Position numbers and translations under genes: made by a program
NCBI GenBank assembly: GCA_032548025.1
Contig: JAWGCW010000009.1
Span: 21,967-85,966, forward strand
Length of the DNA stretch: 64,000 bases
Reading direction: 5' to 3'
Origin: Finegoldia magna_K
GTDB lineage: Bacteria > Bacillota > Clostridia > Tissierellales > Peptoniphilaceae
The notes under the pieces: model-generated
The model's input: the letters and a program-made list of their open reading frames with translations, nothing else
Told to the model about the DNA's origin: nothing
The model's database searches: none
Part shown: positions 34,955 through 44,247 of the stretch, one piece after another
Layout: each line of letters begins with the position of its first letter
Numbering within the stretch: the stretch's first letter is position 1

Positions 34955-35650
34955 ATGAATATTGCAATCGTAGATGACGAAGAAAATATAAGAAATTTGT
35001 ATAAGAAATACTGTGAAGAATGGGCGGATATCAACAAAATCGATCTGAAGACTGAACTTTTTACATCTGGTGAGAATTTTATGTTCAATTACGATGAAAA
35101 TGATTATATAGATATTTTATTGTTGGATGTTGAGATGAAAAAAATTAATGGCGTGGAATTATCCAAGAGAATTCGTGAGAAAAATTCCGATATTCAGATT
35201 ATTTTCATAAGTGGTTATCCAGAATATATCGGATACGGATATGATGTCAATGCATTGAATTTCTTGATTAAGCCTATAAAAAAGGAGAAACTTTTCGAGC
35301 TTTTGGACAAGGCGACTAATCAAATGAACAACAAGGAAAAGTTCATTATCGTAAAGGACGACGGGATTAATACAAAGATTTTGTTGAAGGATATCTTCAG
35401 TTGTATTTCGGACAAAAATTACGTGGATATTTTCGCACAAAATAAAAATTACAGAGTTAGGATGACGTTGACACAACTTTTGGATATGCTGGATGACAGA
35501 TTTTTCAAGGTGAGTCGTTCGGAGATTATTAATATTGAAAAAATCGCAGAAACAAAGAAGGATTATGTTTTGTTGGAAGATGATAGCAAATTTTTGTTAT
35601 CAAAGGCGAAGTTTAACGATCTTAACAGAAAAATTATTGAGTTTTATTAG
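34955..35650 (+). CDS. LytTR family response regulator (AgrA-like)
   Basis: This regulator of 231 residues has an N-terminal receiver domain with acidic pocket VDDEE and phospho-acceptor Asp58 in LLLDVEMKKINGVEL. A C-terminal LytTR DNA-binding domain (from about residue 130, with FFKVSRSEIINIEKI) follows. ATG 34955 follows GAGGTG; the frame upstream has no ribosome-binding site. It is followed seven bases later by a histidine kinase gene and then an ABC exporter with a LytTR-type direct repeat in front. This layout suggests peptide-responsive control of the exporter and perhaps of the surface proteins downstream. Confidence 0.92.
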   Translation: MNIAIVDDEENIRNLYKKYCEEWADINKIDLKTELFTSGENFMFNYDENDYIDILLLDVEMKKINGVELSKRIREKNSDIQIIFISGYPEYIGYGYDVNALNFLIKPIKKEKLFELLDKATNQMNNKEKFIIVKDDGINTKILLKDIFSCISDKNYVDIFAQNKNYRVRMTLTQLLDMLDDRFFKVSRSEIINIEKIAETKKDYVLLEDDSKFLLSKAKFNDLNRKIIEFY

Positions 35651-35657
35651 GTGAGAT

Positions 35658-36323
35658 ATGAGATTTTTGAGTAAAATTAGGATTTTATTTTCGAAAAAAG
35701 ATATTTTTGAATATCAACAACAACTGTTGAACACTCATTATCAAGAAGTGGAGAATATGTACCGTGATATTAGAAAATTTCGCCACAATTACAGAAATCA
35801 CTTGCAAACGTTGCGCTCTTTTGTTGCTGAAAATGATATGGAATCTATAAAGAACTACTTGGATAATTTGGATGAGAATTTGCATTCAATAGCACCTGTG
35901 ATTAGGACGGGAAATAGGATGGCGGATGCTATTTTGAATTCCAAGATAACTATGGCGACTAATGAAAACATAAAATGCATCGCAGACTGTAAGATTTCGA
36001 ATATTTTGGATATAAAAGATATCGATTTGGCGACAATTATTGGAAATTTGTTCGACAATGCGATTGAATCGGTGAGAAATTTGCCAGAAGAGGATAGATT
36101 TATCAGGATTTATATGGATATGAAGGGCAATAAATTGTACATTTCATTTACTAACAAGACAAGTAGCAAAAAACAGGAGAAGTTTGGCAGAATTTTCAAA
36201 TCGACAAAGGGCGAGAACAGAGGTCTGGGACTTATCAGTATCGACGAAATCGTTGACAAATACGACGGTTACATCAACAGAAATTCAGAGGACAATGCTT
36301 TTACGACAGAGATTTTGATATAG
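35658..36323 (+). CDS. GHKL histidine kinase without membrane sensor domain
   Basis: This 221-residue protein is only the transmitter part of an AgrC-type kinase. A dimerisation helix with the phospho-acceptor His43 in KFRHNYRNHLQ is followed by a HATPase_c domain with the N box GNLFDNAIESV and a G box ENRGLGLISI. AgrC and ComD relatives have six to eight membrane helices before this region; here none exists and the ATG follows AGGTGAG directly. It is therefore a cytoplasmic kinase, or a partner supplies the sensor. It is co-transcribed with the response regulator. Confidence 0.88.
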   Translation: MRFLSKIRILFSKKDIFEYQQQLLNTHYQEVENMYRDIRKFRHNYRNHLQTLRSFVAENDMESIKNYLDNLDENLHSIAPVIRTGNRMADAILNSKITMATNENIKCIADCKISNILDIKDIDLATIIGNLFDNAIESVRNLPEEDRFIRIYMDMKGNKLYISFTNKTSSKKQEKFGRIFKSTKGENRGLGLISIDEIVDKYDGYINRNSEDNAFTTEILI

Positions 36324-36353
36324 TCATCCCTGTTTTTGATATGTTTATCCCTA
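36324..36353 (+). promoter_or_regulatory. Putative LytTR binding site before the ABC exporter
   Basis: Two 9-bp direct repeats, TCATCCCTG (36324-36332) and TTATCCCTA (36345-36353), are spaced 21 bases start to start. This is the two-turn spacing used by AgrA- and ComE-like LytTR regulators. It starts right after the kinase stop codon and lies 50-80 bases before the exporter ATG. Confidence 0.55.
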
Positions 36354-36402
36354 AAACGAAAATACGATAGTATTTCGGTTAATATATTATTGGGAGGTAA
36401 TT

Positions 36403-38205
36403 ATGAAGAAAAAATATTCTACAAATGATAATATAAAATTTATGTTCAATCTTGCGTGGAACAACCAAAAAAGTTTGATTTTCATGCTGATAATTATGGC
36501 TATCACAACTGCTGGAATTGATATTTTACAGTTGTATTTTACTCCACAAATTATCAAAATGGTTGAAAACTCACAAGATTTCACAACGATTATGCTTACT
36601 GTTGTTGTGTTTGCGGTTTTGATTTTCGTATGTTCTGCGATAAAAGAGTCGTTGGATTTGAGAATATTGTCCAAGAAAATCTACATAAGAAGTATTTTGA
36701 TGAATCAATGTATAGAAAAATTCTTGTCGATGGATTATGAGATGACATTGGACAAGAATGTGTTGGATTTATCCGAAAAGGCGAACATAAACTTAGAAGG
36801 AAATGATAAAGCTACAGAAAATATCTGGCTTACGATGAAAGACGTTTTGTATTTATTAATCAGCACAAGTGTGTATTTGATTTTACTTGCAAGACTTCCT
36901 ATTTTCATAATTTTGGTGTCTATTATCGCCAGTTTGATTAGTTTTCTGTATTCAAAAAAACTTAAACAATGGAAGTACGATAACAGGAAAACTCAGGCTA
37001 AGTTTGAAAAGGAATTCAACTACATTAATTCAGTTAGTAGTCACAAACACGCAAAAGATATCAGAATGTTCGGGCTTGGAAATTGGCTGGAAGATATTTA
37101 CGATAGCGTTTTTGTGTTGTACGATGATTTCTTGAACAAAATGGGCAACAAAATGTTGATGGCAGATTTCTTGGATTGCGTGTTCAACCTTTTGAGAAAT
37201 TCCGTTACATATTATTATTTGATAAATTTTGCAGTAAATGGCAAAATTGATGCAAGTATGTTCTTGTTGGCTTTTTCTGCACAAACAAAATTCGGCTACG
37301 ATATTCAAAGATTGTTCAATTTTCTCAGTGTGCTTTTTATGGAGGCGAAGGACATCGCAACTGTAAGAGAGTTTGTGGATTTGGAAGAAAAGTTCAAAAA
37401 GGATGGAGGAATCGAATTAAATCCAGATGAAGATATTACGATACAATTTGAAAATGTCGGATACAAATATCCATACAGCGACGAATTTGTATTGAAGAAT
37501 GTGAATTTCCAAGTCAATCCAAAAGAAAAGGTCGCTGTAGTTGGGCTCAATGGTAGTGGTAAGACTACTTTGATTAAACTGTTGATAGGATTTTTGGATC
37601 CAACAGAGGGTCGTGTGCTTGTCAATGGGATTGATTTGAGAGAACTCAACAGAAGAAAATACTACGAGATGTTCTCTGCGGTGTTCCAAGATTATTCTAT
37701 CTTGCCTGAAACTATTTACATGAATGTCACACAATCAAAGTCCACTGATGATGTGGAAGGCGTGGAAGAAGTGTTGAAATTGGCAGGACTTTACGATAAG
37801 GTTAAGGAATTTCCAAATGGAGTATTCAACACGATTGAAAAAGACATCTACCAAGATTCTCCTGTTTTATCAGGTGGGGAAACTCAAAAACTACTTCTTG
37901 CAAGAGCTTTGTACAAGAATTTTAAGTTTTTGATATTGGACGAGCCGACGGCAGCTCTTGATCCATTGGCAGAAAGGGATTTGTACAACAAATACAACGA
38001 ACTAACACAAAATCACACATCGATTTTTATTTCTCATAGAATGGCTTCGACGAGATTTTGCGATTACATTTTGTTGATTGGAAATAAGGGAATTGAAGAG
38101 CGTGGAACTCACGAGGAATTGATGGAAAAGGGCGGAACGTACAAGTATTTGTTCGACACTCAAGCGAAATATTACAGGGAGGACTACAATGCAAAAGAAT
38201 CTTAA
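36403..38205 (+). CDS. ABC exporter half-transporter, first subunit
   Basis: This 600-residue protein has an N-terminal membrane domain of about six helices (residues 20-310) and a C-terminal ATPase. The ATPase has Walker A GLNGSGKTT (about 379-387), signature LSGGETQKLLLARAL, Walker B FLILDEPTAALDP and a switch His in ISHRM. It probably pairs with the next gene product, which it overlaps by 17 bases, as a heterodimeric exporter of a peptide or lipid. GGGAGG precedes the ATG. The adjacent two-component system suggests induction by its substrate. Confidence 0.92.
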   Translation: MKKKYSTNDNIKFMFNLAWNNQKSLIFMLIIMAITTAGIDILQLYFTPQIIKMVENSQDFTTIMLTVVVFAVLIFVCSAIKESLDLRILSKKIYIRSILMNQCIEKFLSMDYEMTLDKNVLDLSEKANINLEGNDKATENIWLTMKDVLYLLISTSVYLILLARLPIFIILVSIIASLISFLYSKKLKQWKYDNRKTQAKFEKEFNYINSVSSHKHAKDIRMFGLGNWLEDIYDSVFVLYDDFLNKMGNKMLMADFLDCVFNLLRNSVTYYYLINFAVNGKIDASMFLLAFSAQTKFGYDIQRLFNFLSVLFMEAKDIATVREFVDLEEKFKKDGGIELNPDEDITIQFENVGYKYPYSDEFVLKNVNFQVNPKEKVAVVGLNGSGKTTLIKLLIGFLDPTEGRVLVNGIDLRELNRRKYYEMFSAVFQDYSILPETIYMNVTQSKSTDDVEGVEEVLKLAGLYDKVKEFPNGVFNTIEKDIYQDSPVLSGGETQKLLLARALYKNFKFLILDEPTAALDPLAERDLYNKYNELTQNHTSIFISHRMASTRFCDYILLIGNKGIEERGTHEELMEKGGTYKYLFDTQAKYYREDYNAKES

Positions 38206-40024
38206 ACTATTCAAAGATACTTGGAGTGTTTTGTGGAAAAATTACAAAAAACTAATCATCAACTACACTCTTAACTGTTTATTTTCGGCAATTTTTCCTT
38301 TAATTAGCATTTACGCATCTGCTAGAATGATAGATGGAATCGTCAATAAGATGCCTGTACAATTTGTAGGTAAATGGGCAGTAATTGCTTTGTTGTCAGT
38401 GTTTTTCATTCAAATAATTCTTGCTTTGACGAATAAAATCCAAAACACATACAAGGACAAGAAATACGAGATATTTTTTCATATTTTATCCAAAAAATTC
38501 AATGAATTGGATTACAAACAATCCCAAGACACAGACATTATTGGGGAAAAATCGAATATAGAACAAAACATAAATATCGGTGAATTCGGAATTATAAGAG
38601 TTCTTTACGCATACGATATGATATTGGAGTCTTTATTGGCGATGATAGGTAGTTTGGTGTTGTCGTATCAATTTCTCATCACAAGCTGGAATGCACCAGA
38701 AAGTTTTTCGTTTCTAAATAGCGTCTGGATAAATATTTTACTGATTGTAGTTGTTGTATTTTTATCATGGATTTCACAGAAATTCAACGCAAAACAGTTT
38801 GAAATTTGGAACAAAATAGCAGAACAAGGAAAATTTGGAAATCGAGTGTTCACATTTTATTGTTGGCATATGAAAGATAAAAGCAGAATGCTGGATACGA
38901 GAATGTATCGTCAATATAATATTGCAGCTAATATGTTTAATGAATGTGGGATTTTTAATCCTGGTGGATTTTTCGATAGAATTATGTCAACAGAAGGTGT
39001 CACTTACAAAATACTCAGTGAATTTTTCTCGAAATTACAAGTTTTGTTGATTTATCTTGTCGTAGTATCCAAATCACTGCTTGGAGCTATTTCAATAGGA
39101 ATGCTAAGCCAATATTTGGGAAGTTTGATAAATTTTACAAGTAATTTGTCGAAATTCTTGGAAGGAGTTGCATTGTACAAGAGCAACACTCCGTATGCAG
39201 AACTTATGATGGATTATTTGCACAAAAAATCAGAATTTTACAATGGAAGTTTGACTACAGAAAAAAGATCCGACAAAAAATACGAAGTCGAATTCAAAAA
39301 TGTCAGCTTCAAATATCCTGGAACAGACAATTGGGTATTGAAAAATATCAATTTGAAATTCGACCTTGGGAAAAAATTGGCGATTGTAGGGCAAAACGGT
39401 TGTGGCAAGACGACTTTTGTGAAGTTGTTGATTAGATTTTACGATGTTACTGAAGGGGAAATCTTGTTGAATGGAATTAACATCAAAAAATACAGATACG
39501 ATGAGTATTTGAAAATATTCTCAGTTGTGTTCCAAGATTTTAATTTGTTCGCATATTCATTGACTCAAAATGTCGCTTCAGGAATGGATTATGACGAAGA
39601 AAAAGTAGTTCAATCGCTAAAAGATGTTGGTATGTACGATGATGTTCGAAAATGGGACAAGGGAATCCAAACTTATCTGTACAAAGATATCGACGAAAAT
39701 GGAATCAGCGTTTCCAAAGGTCAAGAACAAAAAATCGCCATTGCAAGAGCGTTGTACCAAGACAGTCCGTTTTTGATTTTGGATGAACCGACTGCGAGCC
39801 TTGACCCTATAAGTGAAGCTGAAATTTACGAGAAATTGGGCGAAATAATCAAAGACAGAACTGCGATTTTTATCTCACATAGGTTATCTAGTTGCAAATT
39901 CTCCGACAAAATTATCGTGTTCGACAAAGGAGAAATTGCTGAAATAGGAGATCACGACAGCTTAATAAGCAAGAACGGAATGTACAAAAAATTGTGGGAT
40001 GCACAAGCGGAGTTTTATGTATAG
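38189..40024 (+). CDS. ABC exporter half-transporter, second subunit
   Basis: This 611-residue protein has the same layout as its neighbour, with about six membrane helices and an ATPase with Walker A GQNGCGKTT (about 399-407) and Walker B FLILDEPTASLDP. Its signature motif is altered to VSKGQEQKIAIARAL where LSGGQ is usual, so the two ATP sites of the dimer are probably unequal. AGGGAGG precedes the ATG. The next gene, for a CWB2 surface protein, has its own promoter. Confidence 0.9.
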   Translation: MQKNLKLFKDTWSVLWKNYKKLIINYTLNCLFSAIFPLISIYASARMIDGIVNKMPVQFVGKWAVIALLSVFFIQIILALTNKIQNTYKDKKYEIFFHILSKKFNELDYKQSQDTDIIGEKSNIEQNINIGEFGIIRVLYAYDMILESLLAMIGSLVLSYQFLITSWNAPESFSFLNSVWINILLIVVVVFLSWISQKFNAKQFEIWNKIAEQGKFGNRVFTFYCWHMKDKSRMLDTRMYRQYNIAANMFNECGIFNPGGFFDRIMSTEGVTYKILSEFFSKLQVLLIYLVVVSKSLLGAISIGMLSQYLGSLINFTSNLSKFLEGVALYKSNTPYAELMMDYLHKKSEFYNGSLTTEKRSDKKYEVEFKNVSFKYPGTDNWVLKNINLKFDLGKKLAIVGQNGCGKTTFVKLLIRFYDVTEGEILLNGINIKKYRYDEYLKIFSVVFQDFNLFAYSLTQNVASGMDYDEEKVVQSLKDVGMYDDVRKWDKGIQTYLYKDIDENGISVSKGQEQKIAIARALYQDSPFLILDEPTASLDPISEAEIYEKLGEIIKDRTAIFISHRLSSCKFSDKIIVFDKGEIAEIGDHDSLISKNGMYKKLWDAQAEFYV

Positions 40025-40049
40025 AAAATGATTTTACTTCCTCGATATG

Positions 40050-40060
40050 TGGTATAATTT
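40050..40060 (+). promoter_or_regulatory. Promoter of the CWB2-C39 surface protein gene
   Basis: TGTGGTATAAT is an extended -10 element located 20 to 30 bases before the ATG, directly after the exporter stop codon. It suggests separate control of the surface protein. Confidence 0.5.
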
Positions 40061-40077
40061 TTGTTAAGGAGGAAGGT

Positions 40078-42111
40078 ATGAATAAAAAGAAGTTATTGAT
40101 AGCTTTTCTACTAGCATTTTCAATGACAACAGGAATTAGTTACGCCGAAGAAGAAAATATTATTTCACCAAAAGTTGAAATAAATGACGAACAATTAAAT
40201 CCTGAAAATAGTTCAAAACAAGAAAATTCTACAGAAAAAACTAATCAAACAGAAAAAAAGGACGAAGAACAACCAAAAAACCAACCCAAGAAGGAAGAAC
40301 ACAAGGAAGTTCTTACGGATAAAAATGTAGCTGAAAGAGTCGAAGGACATGACAGATTTGAATCTGCAAATAAGATTCACGATGAGTTTTTCGACAAGGC
40401 AGAAGAAGTTGTACTTACATCAAGCGATGTGTTCGCAGATGCGATAAGCTCTGGCAACATCACTGACGGTAAGATGCCGATTTTGTACACTGAAGGTTCA
40501 AAGCTAAACGAAAAGACTAAAGAACAACTTAAGAACAGAAACATCAAAAAAGTTCACATCATTGGTGGCGAAAAGACAATCAGCAAAGATGTTGAAGAAT
40601 TTTTGAAAAAAATGGGAATCGAAGTTGAAAGAATCGACGGACATGACAGATACGCTGTCAACGCAAAATTAGCAAAGAATAAGAAAAACACTGACACATT
40701 GGTGTTTGCTAGTGGAGAAAATTATGCAGATAGTTTGAGTTCTGTTGGACTTGCAAACAAAACAAAATCTCCAATTCTTCTAGTACAAAAAAATGTACTA
40801 CCTACATCAATCAAAGAGTATTTATCATCTATCGATAAGACAAAGATTTTAAAAAGTTATATTGTAGGTGGAACTAACAGCATTAGCGATTCTGTAAAAG
40901 CAGAAATCGACAGCATTCTTAATTTGAAATCTACAAGAATTGCAGGTCATGACAGATACAAAACAAGCGTTGAAGTATCCAAAATCGCTTATCCAAACGC
41001 CAAAAAAGCTATATTTACAACGGGAGAGGTGTATGCAGATGCATTAGCAGCAGCTCCAGTTAGCCAAAAAATCGACGCTCCAATTGTTTTAGTTCCAAAA
41101 GATAACATTCAATTGGAAAAAGAAGCGAACTCTTCTAATAAAACTCAAACTCACGAAAATTACTTGAAAGGTTTGAATGTAGAAGAAAAATCTTACGTAT
41201 TTGGCGGCGAAAACTCTATCTCTGATGATTGCTTCACAAATATTAAGAACGCATTATTAAAGAAAGATTTAGTTAAAGTTTACAAAACTGATAGAAATGT
41301 ATTCAGATTAAAAGATTACGTTGTTAATAACAAAGCTATCTCTTTGTTAACTGAAATGAAAGATACAGCGAAAAAAGTAATCGATGTTGCAGTTAACAAG
41401 ATTTTGAAGGTTGTTAAGGTTGAAGATAAATGGGTTAATTTGTCATTCAATGGAATTAAGGGATGGATTAGACCGGAAGGATTCAAATATTACAATCCAC
41501 AAGATTTCGGAATTTCACACATAACAGTTCCAAATATAATGAACCAAATGAATCCAAAATCACAACGTGGAATTAAACAAAAAGCGGCTCCAATTGGTTG
41601 CGAACCTACTGCAATGTATCACGCATTACAAGCAAAAGGTTATGCGTTGGAGTACACTTACAATGAATTTTTGAATCAACTTCCTATGAACACTAACAAT
41701 AACAACAGAGGTTTTTCAAGAAATCCTTACGTTTGGGATGCTTATTACCACACAAGAGTTATGGCGACATATATGAATCCAGAACCAATGACTAAGTTTG
41801 CAAACAGATTTGCAAATGGAAAAGCAGAAAATATTTCTGGTTCAAATATGAGAGATATAATAGCAGAACTTCAAAATGGTAACACAATTATGTACTACGG
41901 AACATTAAGATGGGAAAAACCAAGATGGTCAACTAATGTTTACGGAAAGAGATTTTTCGCAAACAACCACGGAATCTGCATCAACGGCTACAATCCAAAA
42001 ACAAACAGATTCTACATTGCAGATCCTTGGTACTCAAACGAAATCACAAAATCATACAGTGAATTATCTGAAAATTATTTGTCAAGAAGAATGGCAGTAG
42101 TAGTAAGATAG
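40078..42111 (+). CDS. Secreted CWB2-anchored protein with C39-like cysteine peptidase domain
   Basis: This 677-residue protein has a signal peptide (MNKKKLLIAFLLAFSMTTG, cleavage near YA-EE), then a Glu/Lys/Asn-rich linker. Three cell-wall-binding type 2 repeats begin near residues 87, 185 and 287 (GHDRFESA, GHDRYAVN, GHDRYKTS). An SH3-like stretch (about 400-480) precedes a papain-fold C39_2-type domain with Cys508 in IGCEPTAMYHAL, His631 in NNHGICINGYN and ADPW. CWB2 repeats bind secondary wall polymers non-covalently. The protease may act on host or wall peptides. ATG 40078 fits the AGGAGG ribosome-binding site. Confidence 0.88.
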   Translation: MNKKKLLIAFLLAFSMTTGISYAEEENIISPKVEINDEQLNPENSSKQENSTEKTNQTEKKDEEQPKNQPKKEEHKEVLTDKNVAERVEGHDRFESANKIHDEFFDKAEEVVLTSSDVFADAISSGNITDGKMPILYTEGSKLNEKTKEQLKNRNIKKVHIIGGEKTISKDVEEFLKKMGIEVERIDGHDRYAVNAKLAKNKKNTDTLVFASGENYADSLSSVGLANKTKSPILLVQKNVLPTSIKEYLSSIDKTKILKSYIVGGTNSISDSVKAEIDSILNLKSTRIAGHDRYKTSVEVSKIAYPNAKKAIFTTGEVYADALAAAPVSQKIDAPIVLVPKDNIQLEKEANSSNKTQTHENYLKGLNVEEKSYVFGGENSISDDCFTNIKNALLKKDLVKVYKTDRNVFRLKDYVVNNKAISLLTEMKDTAKKVIDVAVNKILKVVKVEDKWVNLSFNGIKGWIRPEGFKYYNPQDFGISHITVPNIMNQMNPKSQRGIKQKAAPIGCEPTAMYHALQAKGYALEYTYNEFLNQLPMNTNNNNRGFSRNPYVWDAYYHTRVMATYMNPEPMTKFANRFANGKAENISGSNMRDIIAELQNGNTIMYYGTLRWEKPRWSTNVYGKRFFANNHGICINGYNPKTNRFYIADPWYSNEITKSYSELSENYLSRRMAVVVR

Positions 42112-42114
42112 ATG

Positions 42115-42143
42115 AATGGTCTCTTTTATAGGGACCATTTTTT
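42115..42143 (+). terminator. Terminator of the CWB2-C39 gene
   Basis: AATGGTC (42115-42121) and GACCATT (42133-42139) form a perfect stem followed by a T-rich tail. Confidence 0.8.
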
Positions 42144-42157
42144 ATTTATAGTAATAG

Positions 42158-42330
42158 CAAACTTAATGCACGAATATCTAGACTACTGAAATTGTTGATT
42201 TCTAAATCTCAAAATCCTAAAATTTGAAGCACGCTTCGCTTACGCGGTCAAATTTTTGACGGATTTTTTCGATTTGAAACCAAAGTAATTTCATCCGTAT
42301 GATATTCTTAGCATGAATGTTTGCTATATT
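42158..42330 (+). repeat. Dispersed structured repeat, copy R7
   Basis: This is a full copy with head TGCACGAATATCTAGACTAC, outer stem AAAATCC 42211-42217 with GGATTTT 42261-42267, inner stem AAAATTTGA 42219-42227 with TCAAATTTT 42248-42256, and tail TTTCATCCGTATGATATTCT. Both stems differ from other copies and remain paired. Confidence 0.78.
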
Positions 42331-42370
42331 TGAAAATCTTTTAAGTAAGGAACGATAAAATTGAAAACTT

Positions 42371-42440
42371 CATGCACGAAAATTGCAATCTCTGAAATTG
42401 TTGATTTTTAAATCCTAAAATTGGAAAAATTTAACACAAA
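42371..42440 (+). repeat. Dispersed repeat fragment R7b (head)
   Basis: CATGCACGAAAATTGCAATC and the following GAAATTGTTGATTT and AAATCCTAAAATT repeat the head and left stem of R7, but no right half follows. It appears to be a partial or decayed copy. Confidence 0.55.
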
Positions 42441-42505
42441 ATTGTAATGGTTTGTTATAAACAATTGTAGACTGTTTTGATAGGAGATAACGACATAAAA
42501 AGATT

Positions 42506-42534
42506 TTTACATTAATACATTTATGATGTATAAT
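42506..42534 (+). promoter_or_regulatory. Promoter of the CWB2-CAP gene
   Basis: TTTACA (42506-42511) and TATAAT (42529-42534) are 17 bases apart. The leader to the start codon is about 65 bases and includes a short ACGG-TAT-CCGT hairpin. Confidence 0.7.
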
Positions 42535-42605
42535 ATAATTGTAAATACAAAAACGGTATCCGTTAATAAGGAAACCTAGTATTAATAATGAGAAGGAGAA
42601 AAATT

Positions 42606-44132
42606 ATGAAAAACAAAAAAGTATTAGGCTTAATGTTAGCAGGAGTAATACTGGCAAACATTGTTCCACAAGTGTCATTTGCAGCAAAAGATGTGGATGT
42701 TCAAAGAATTAAAGGTAATAATAGATATGACACATCAATCGAAATTAGCAAGCACGCTTTTTCAAAGAGTGATAAGGTTGTAGTGGTTAGCGGCGAAAAA
42801 TTTGCTGATGCATTGACTGCTGGAAACTTTGCTAATCAAGCACCAATTTTATTGACAGAAAAAGCAGGAGCATCTTCTGATTTGCAAAAAGAAATCGACA
42901 GACTTGGAGCGAAAGAAGTCATCATTATCGGTGGTAAAGGATCTGTATCTGAAAGTGTAGAAAAAACACTAAAACTTCAAGGTAAAAAAATCACTAGAAT
43001 TTCTGGAAATGACAGATACGAAACATCAACAAAAGTAGCTGAAGTAATAAATTCTAAGAACAATATCGTATTGGCTAGTGGTGAAAAGTTCGCTGATGCG
43101 TTGTCTGCAGCTCCTTACGCTATTTCAAAAAACAAAACTCTTGTATTAACTAACGGAAAAACCTTGCCAAAAGGCGTTGAAGCAAAAGACATCAGCACTA
43201 TAATTGGCGGTAAAAATTCTGTAAGTATTAAAGGATTGGAAAATGTAGCAAGAATTTCCGGCAAGAATAGAAATGATACTTCAATAGAAGTAATGAAACA
43301 AATCGGTACAACTGAAAAAGCTGTTATCGCTGATGGAAGAGATTATCCAGACGCTTTATCAGCAGCACCTCTTGCAGTCAAAATGAATTCAGGAATTTTA
43401 TTATCTGACGATTCAGCAATTGACAGCATAAAATCTTTTATAAATAAAAACGGAATTAAACAAGTAACTATAATTGGTGGAGAAAAATCAGTTTCAAAAA
43501 CTCAATACGAAAAATTAACTGGCGAATATAAATCAGAAAAGAAACCAGAAAAGAAACCAGAACATAAACCAAATACTGAAGGAAAAAGAGTAAAAGATAC
43601 TAATCTTTCTAACTTCAATATCAACACACCTCTTTCATTAAGAGAAGAAGAATTAGCTAAAAGAATCAATGACTATCGTAAATCAAAAGGATTGAAACCG
43701 TTAAAAGTTTCTAAGTCATTGACATTTGTCGCAAGAACTCACAACAACGACCAAAACAAAAACTACAGTGAAAGCTGGAAGGACAAAAGAGGAATACCAG
43801 CAAATCTTCACAGCTGGTCAAATCACGGAAAATGGAAACCAGTAATGTATACGCCAGATCACAAATACCAAGAAGGTATGTGGAATAAACCAAAAGAATT
43901 GACAAACTTCAAAGTTGACGGATACGAAATTTCTGCAATGAGTGATTTCACAACAGATGATGCAGCAGAAAGAGCGGTTAATATTTGGAAAAATTCCCAA
44001 GGTCACAACGCAGTTATAGTTGGAGAAGAAAACTGGAATACGATTAGTGTAATGGGAGTATCCATTAATGGAGATCATGCAGATATTTGGTTTGCAGATG
44101 AAACTAACGATCCAGCAGGATTCCATAAATAA
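42606..44132 (+). CDS. Secreted CWB2-anchored protein with CAP/SCP domain
   Basis: This 508-residue protein has a signal peptide (MKNKKVLGLMLAGVILANI...SFA-AK), three CWB2 repeats (about residues 31-298), a Lys/Pro-rich linker (EKKPEKKPEHKP) and a C-terminal CAP (SCP-like) domain from about residue 345. The CAP domain begins ELAKRINDYRKSKGLKPL, typical of bacterial YkwD-like proteins, and has a C-terminal NIWKNSQGHNAVIVGEENWN. CAP proteins of this type have unknown activity. ATG 42606 follows AGAAGGAG; ATG 42588 has no site. Its own promoter and a terminator bound it. Confidence 0.9.
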   Translation: MKNKKVLGLMLAGVILANIVPQVSFAAKDVDVQRIKGNNRYDTSIEISKHAFSKSDKVVVVSGEKFADALTAGNFANQAPILLTEKAGASSDLQKEIDRLGAKEVIIIGGKGSVSESVEKTLKLQGKKITRISGNDRYETSTKVAEVINSKNNIVLASGEKFADALSAAPYAISKNKTLVLTNGKTLPKGVEAKDISTIIGGKNSVSIKGLENVARISGKNRNDTSIEVMKQIGTTEKAVIADGRDYPDALSAAPLAVKMNSGILLSDDSAIDSIKSFINKNGIKQVTIIGGEKSVSKTQYEKLTGEYKSEKKPEKKPEHKPNTEGKRVKDTNLSNFNINTPLSLREEELAKRINDYRKSKGLKPLKVSKSLTFVARTHNNDQNKNYSESWKDKRGIPANLHSWSNHGKWKPVMYTPDHKYQEGMWNKPKELTNFKVDGYEISAMSDFTTDDAAERAVNIWKNSQGHNAVIVGEENWNTISVMGVSINGDHADIWFADETNDPAGFHK

Positions 44133-44146
44133 AATAAAATTTAAGG

Positions 44147-44170
44147 AGGCTTTGAGCCTCTTTTTTTTTA
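44147..44170 (+). terminator. Terminator of the CWB2-CAP gene
   Basis: GAGGC (44147-44151) and GCCTC (44157-44161) form a short stem followed by nine T. Confidence 0.75.
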
Positions 44171-44247
44171 GGAAAATTTTCCTGTTTTTCTTTATCCACT
44201 GAATTTGATATGATATAATTGTTAAGGAAAATACTTAGGGGGTTTTT

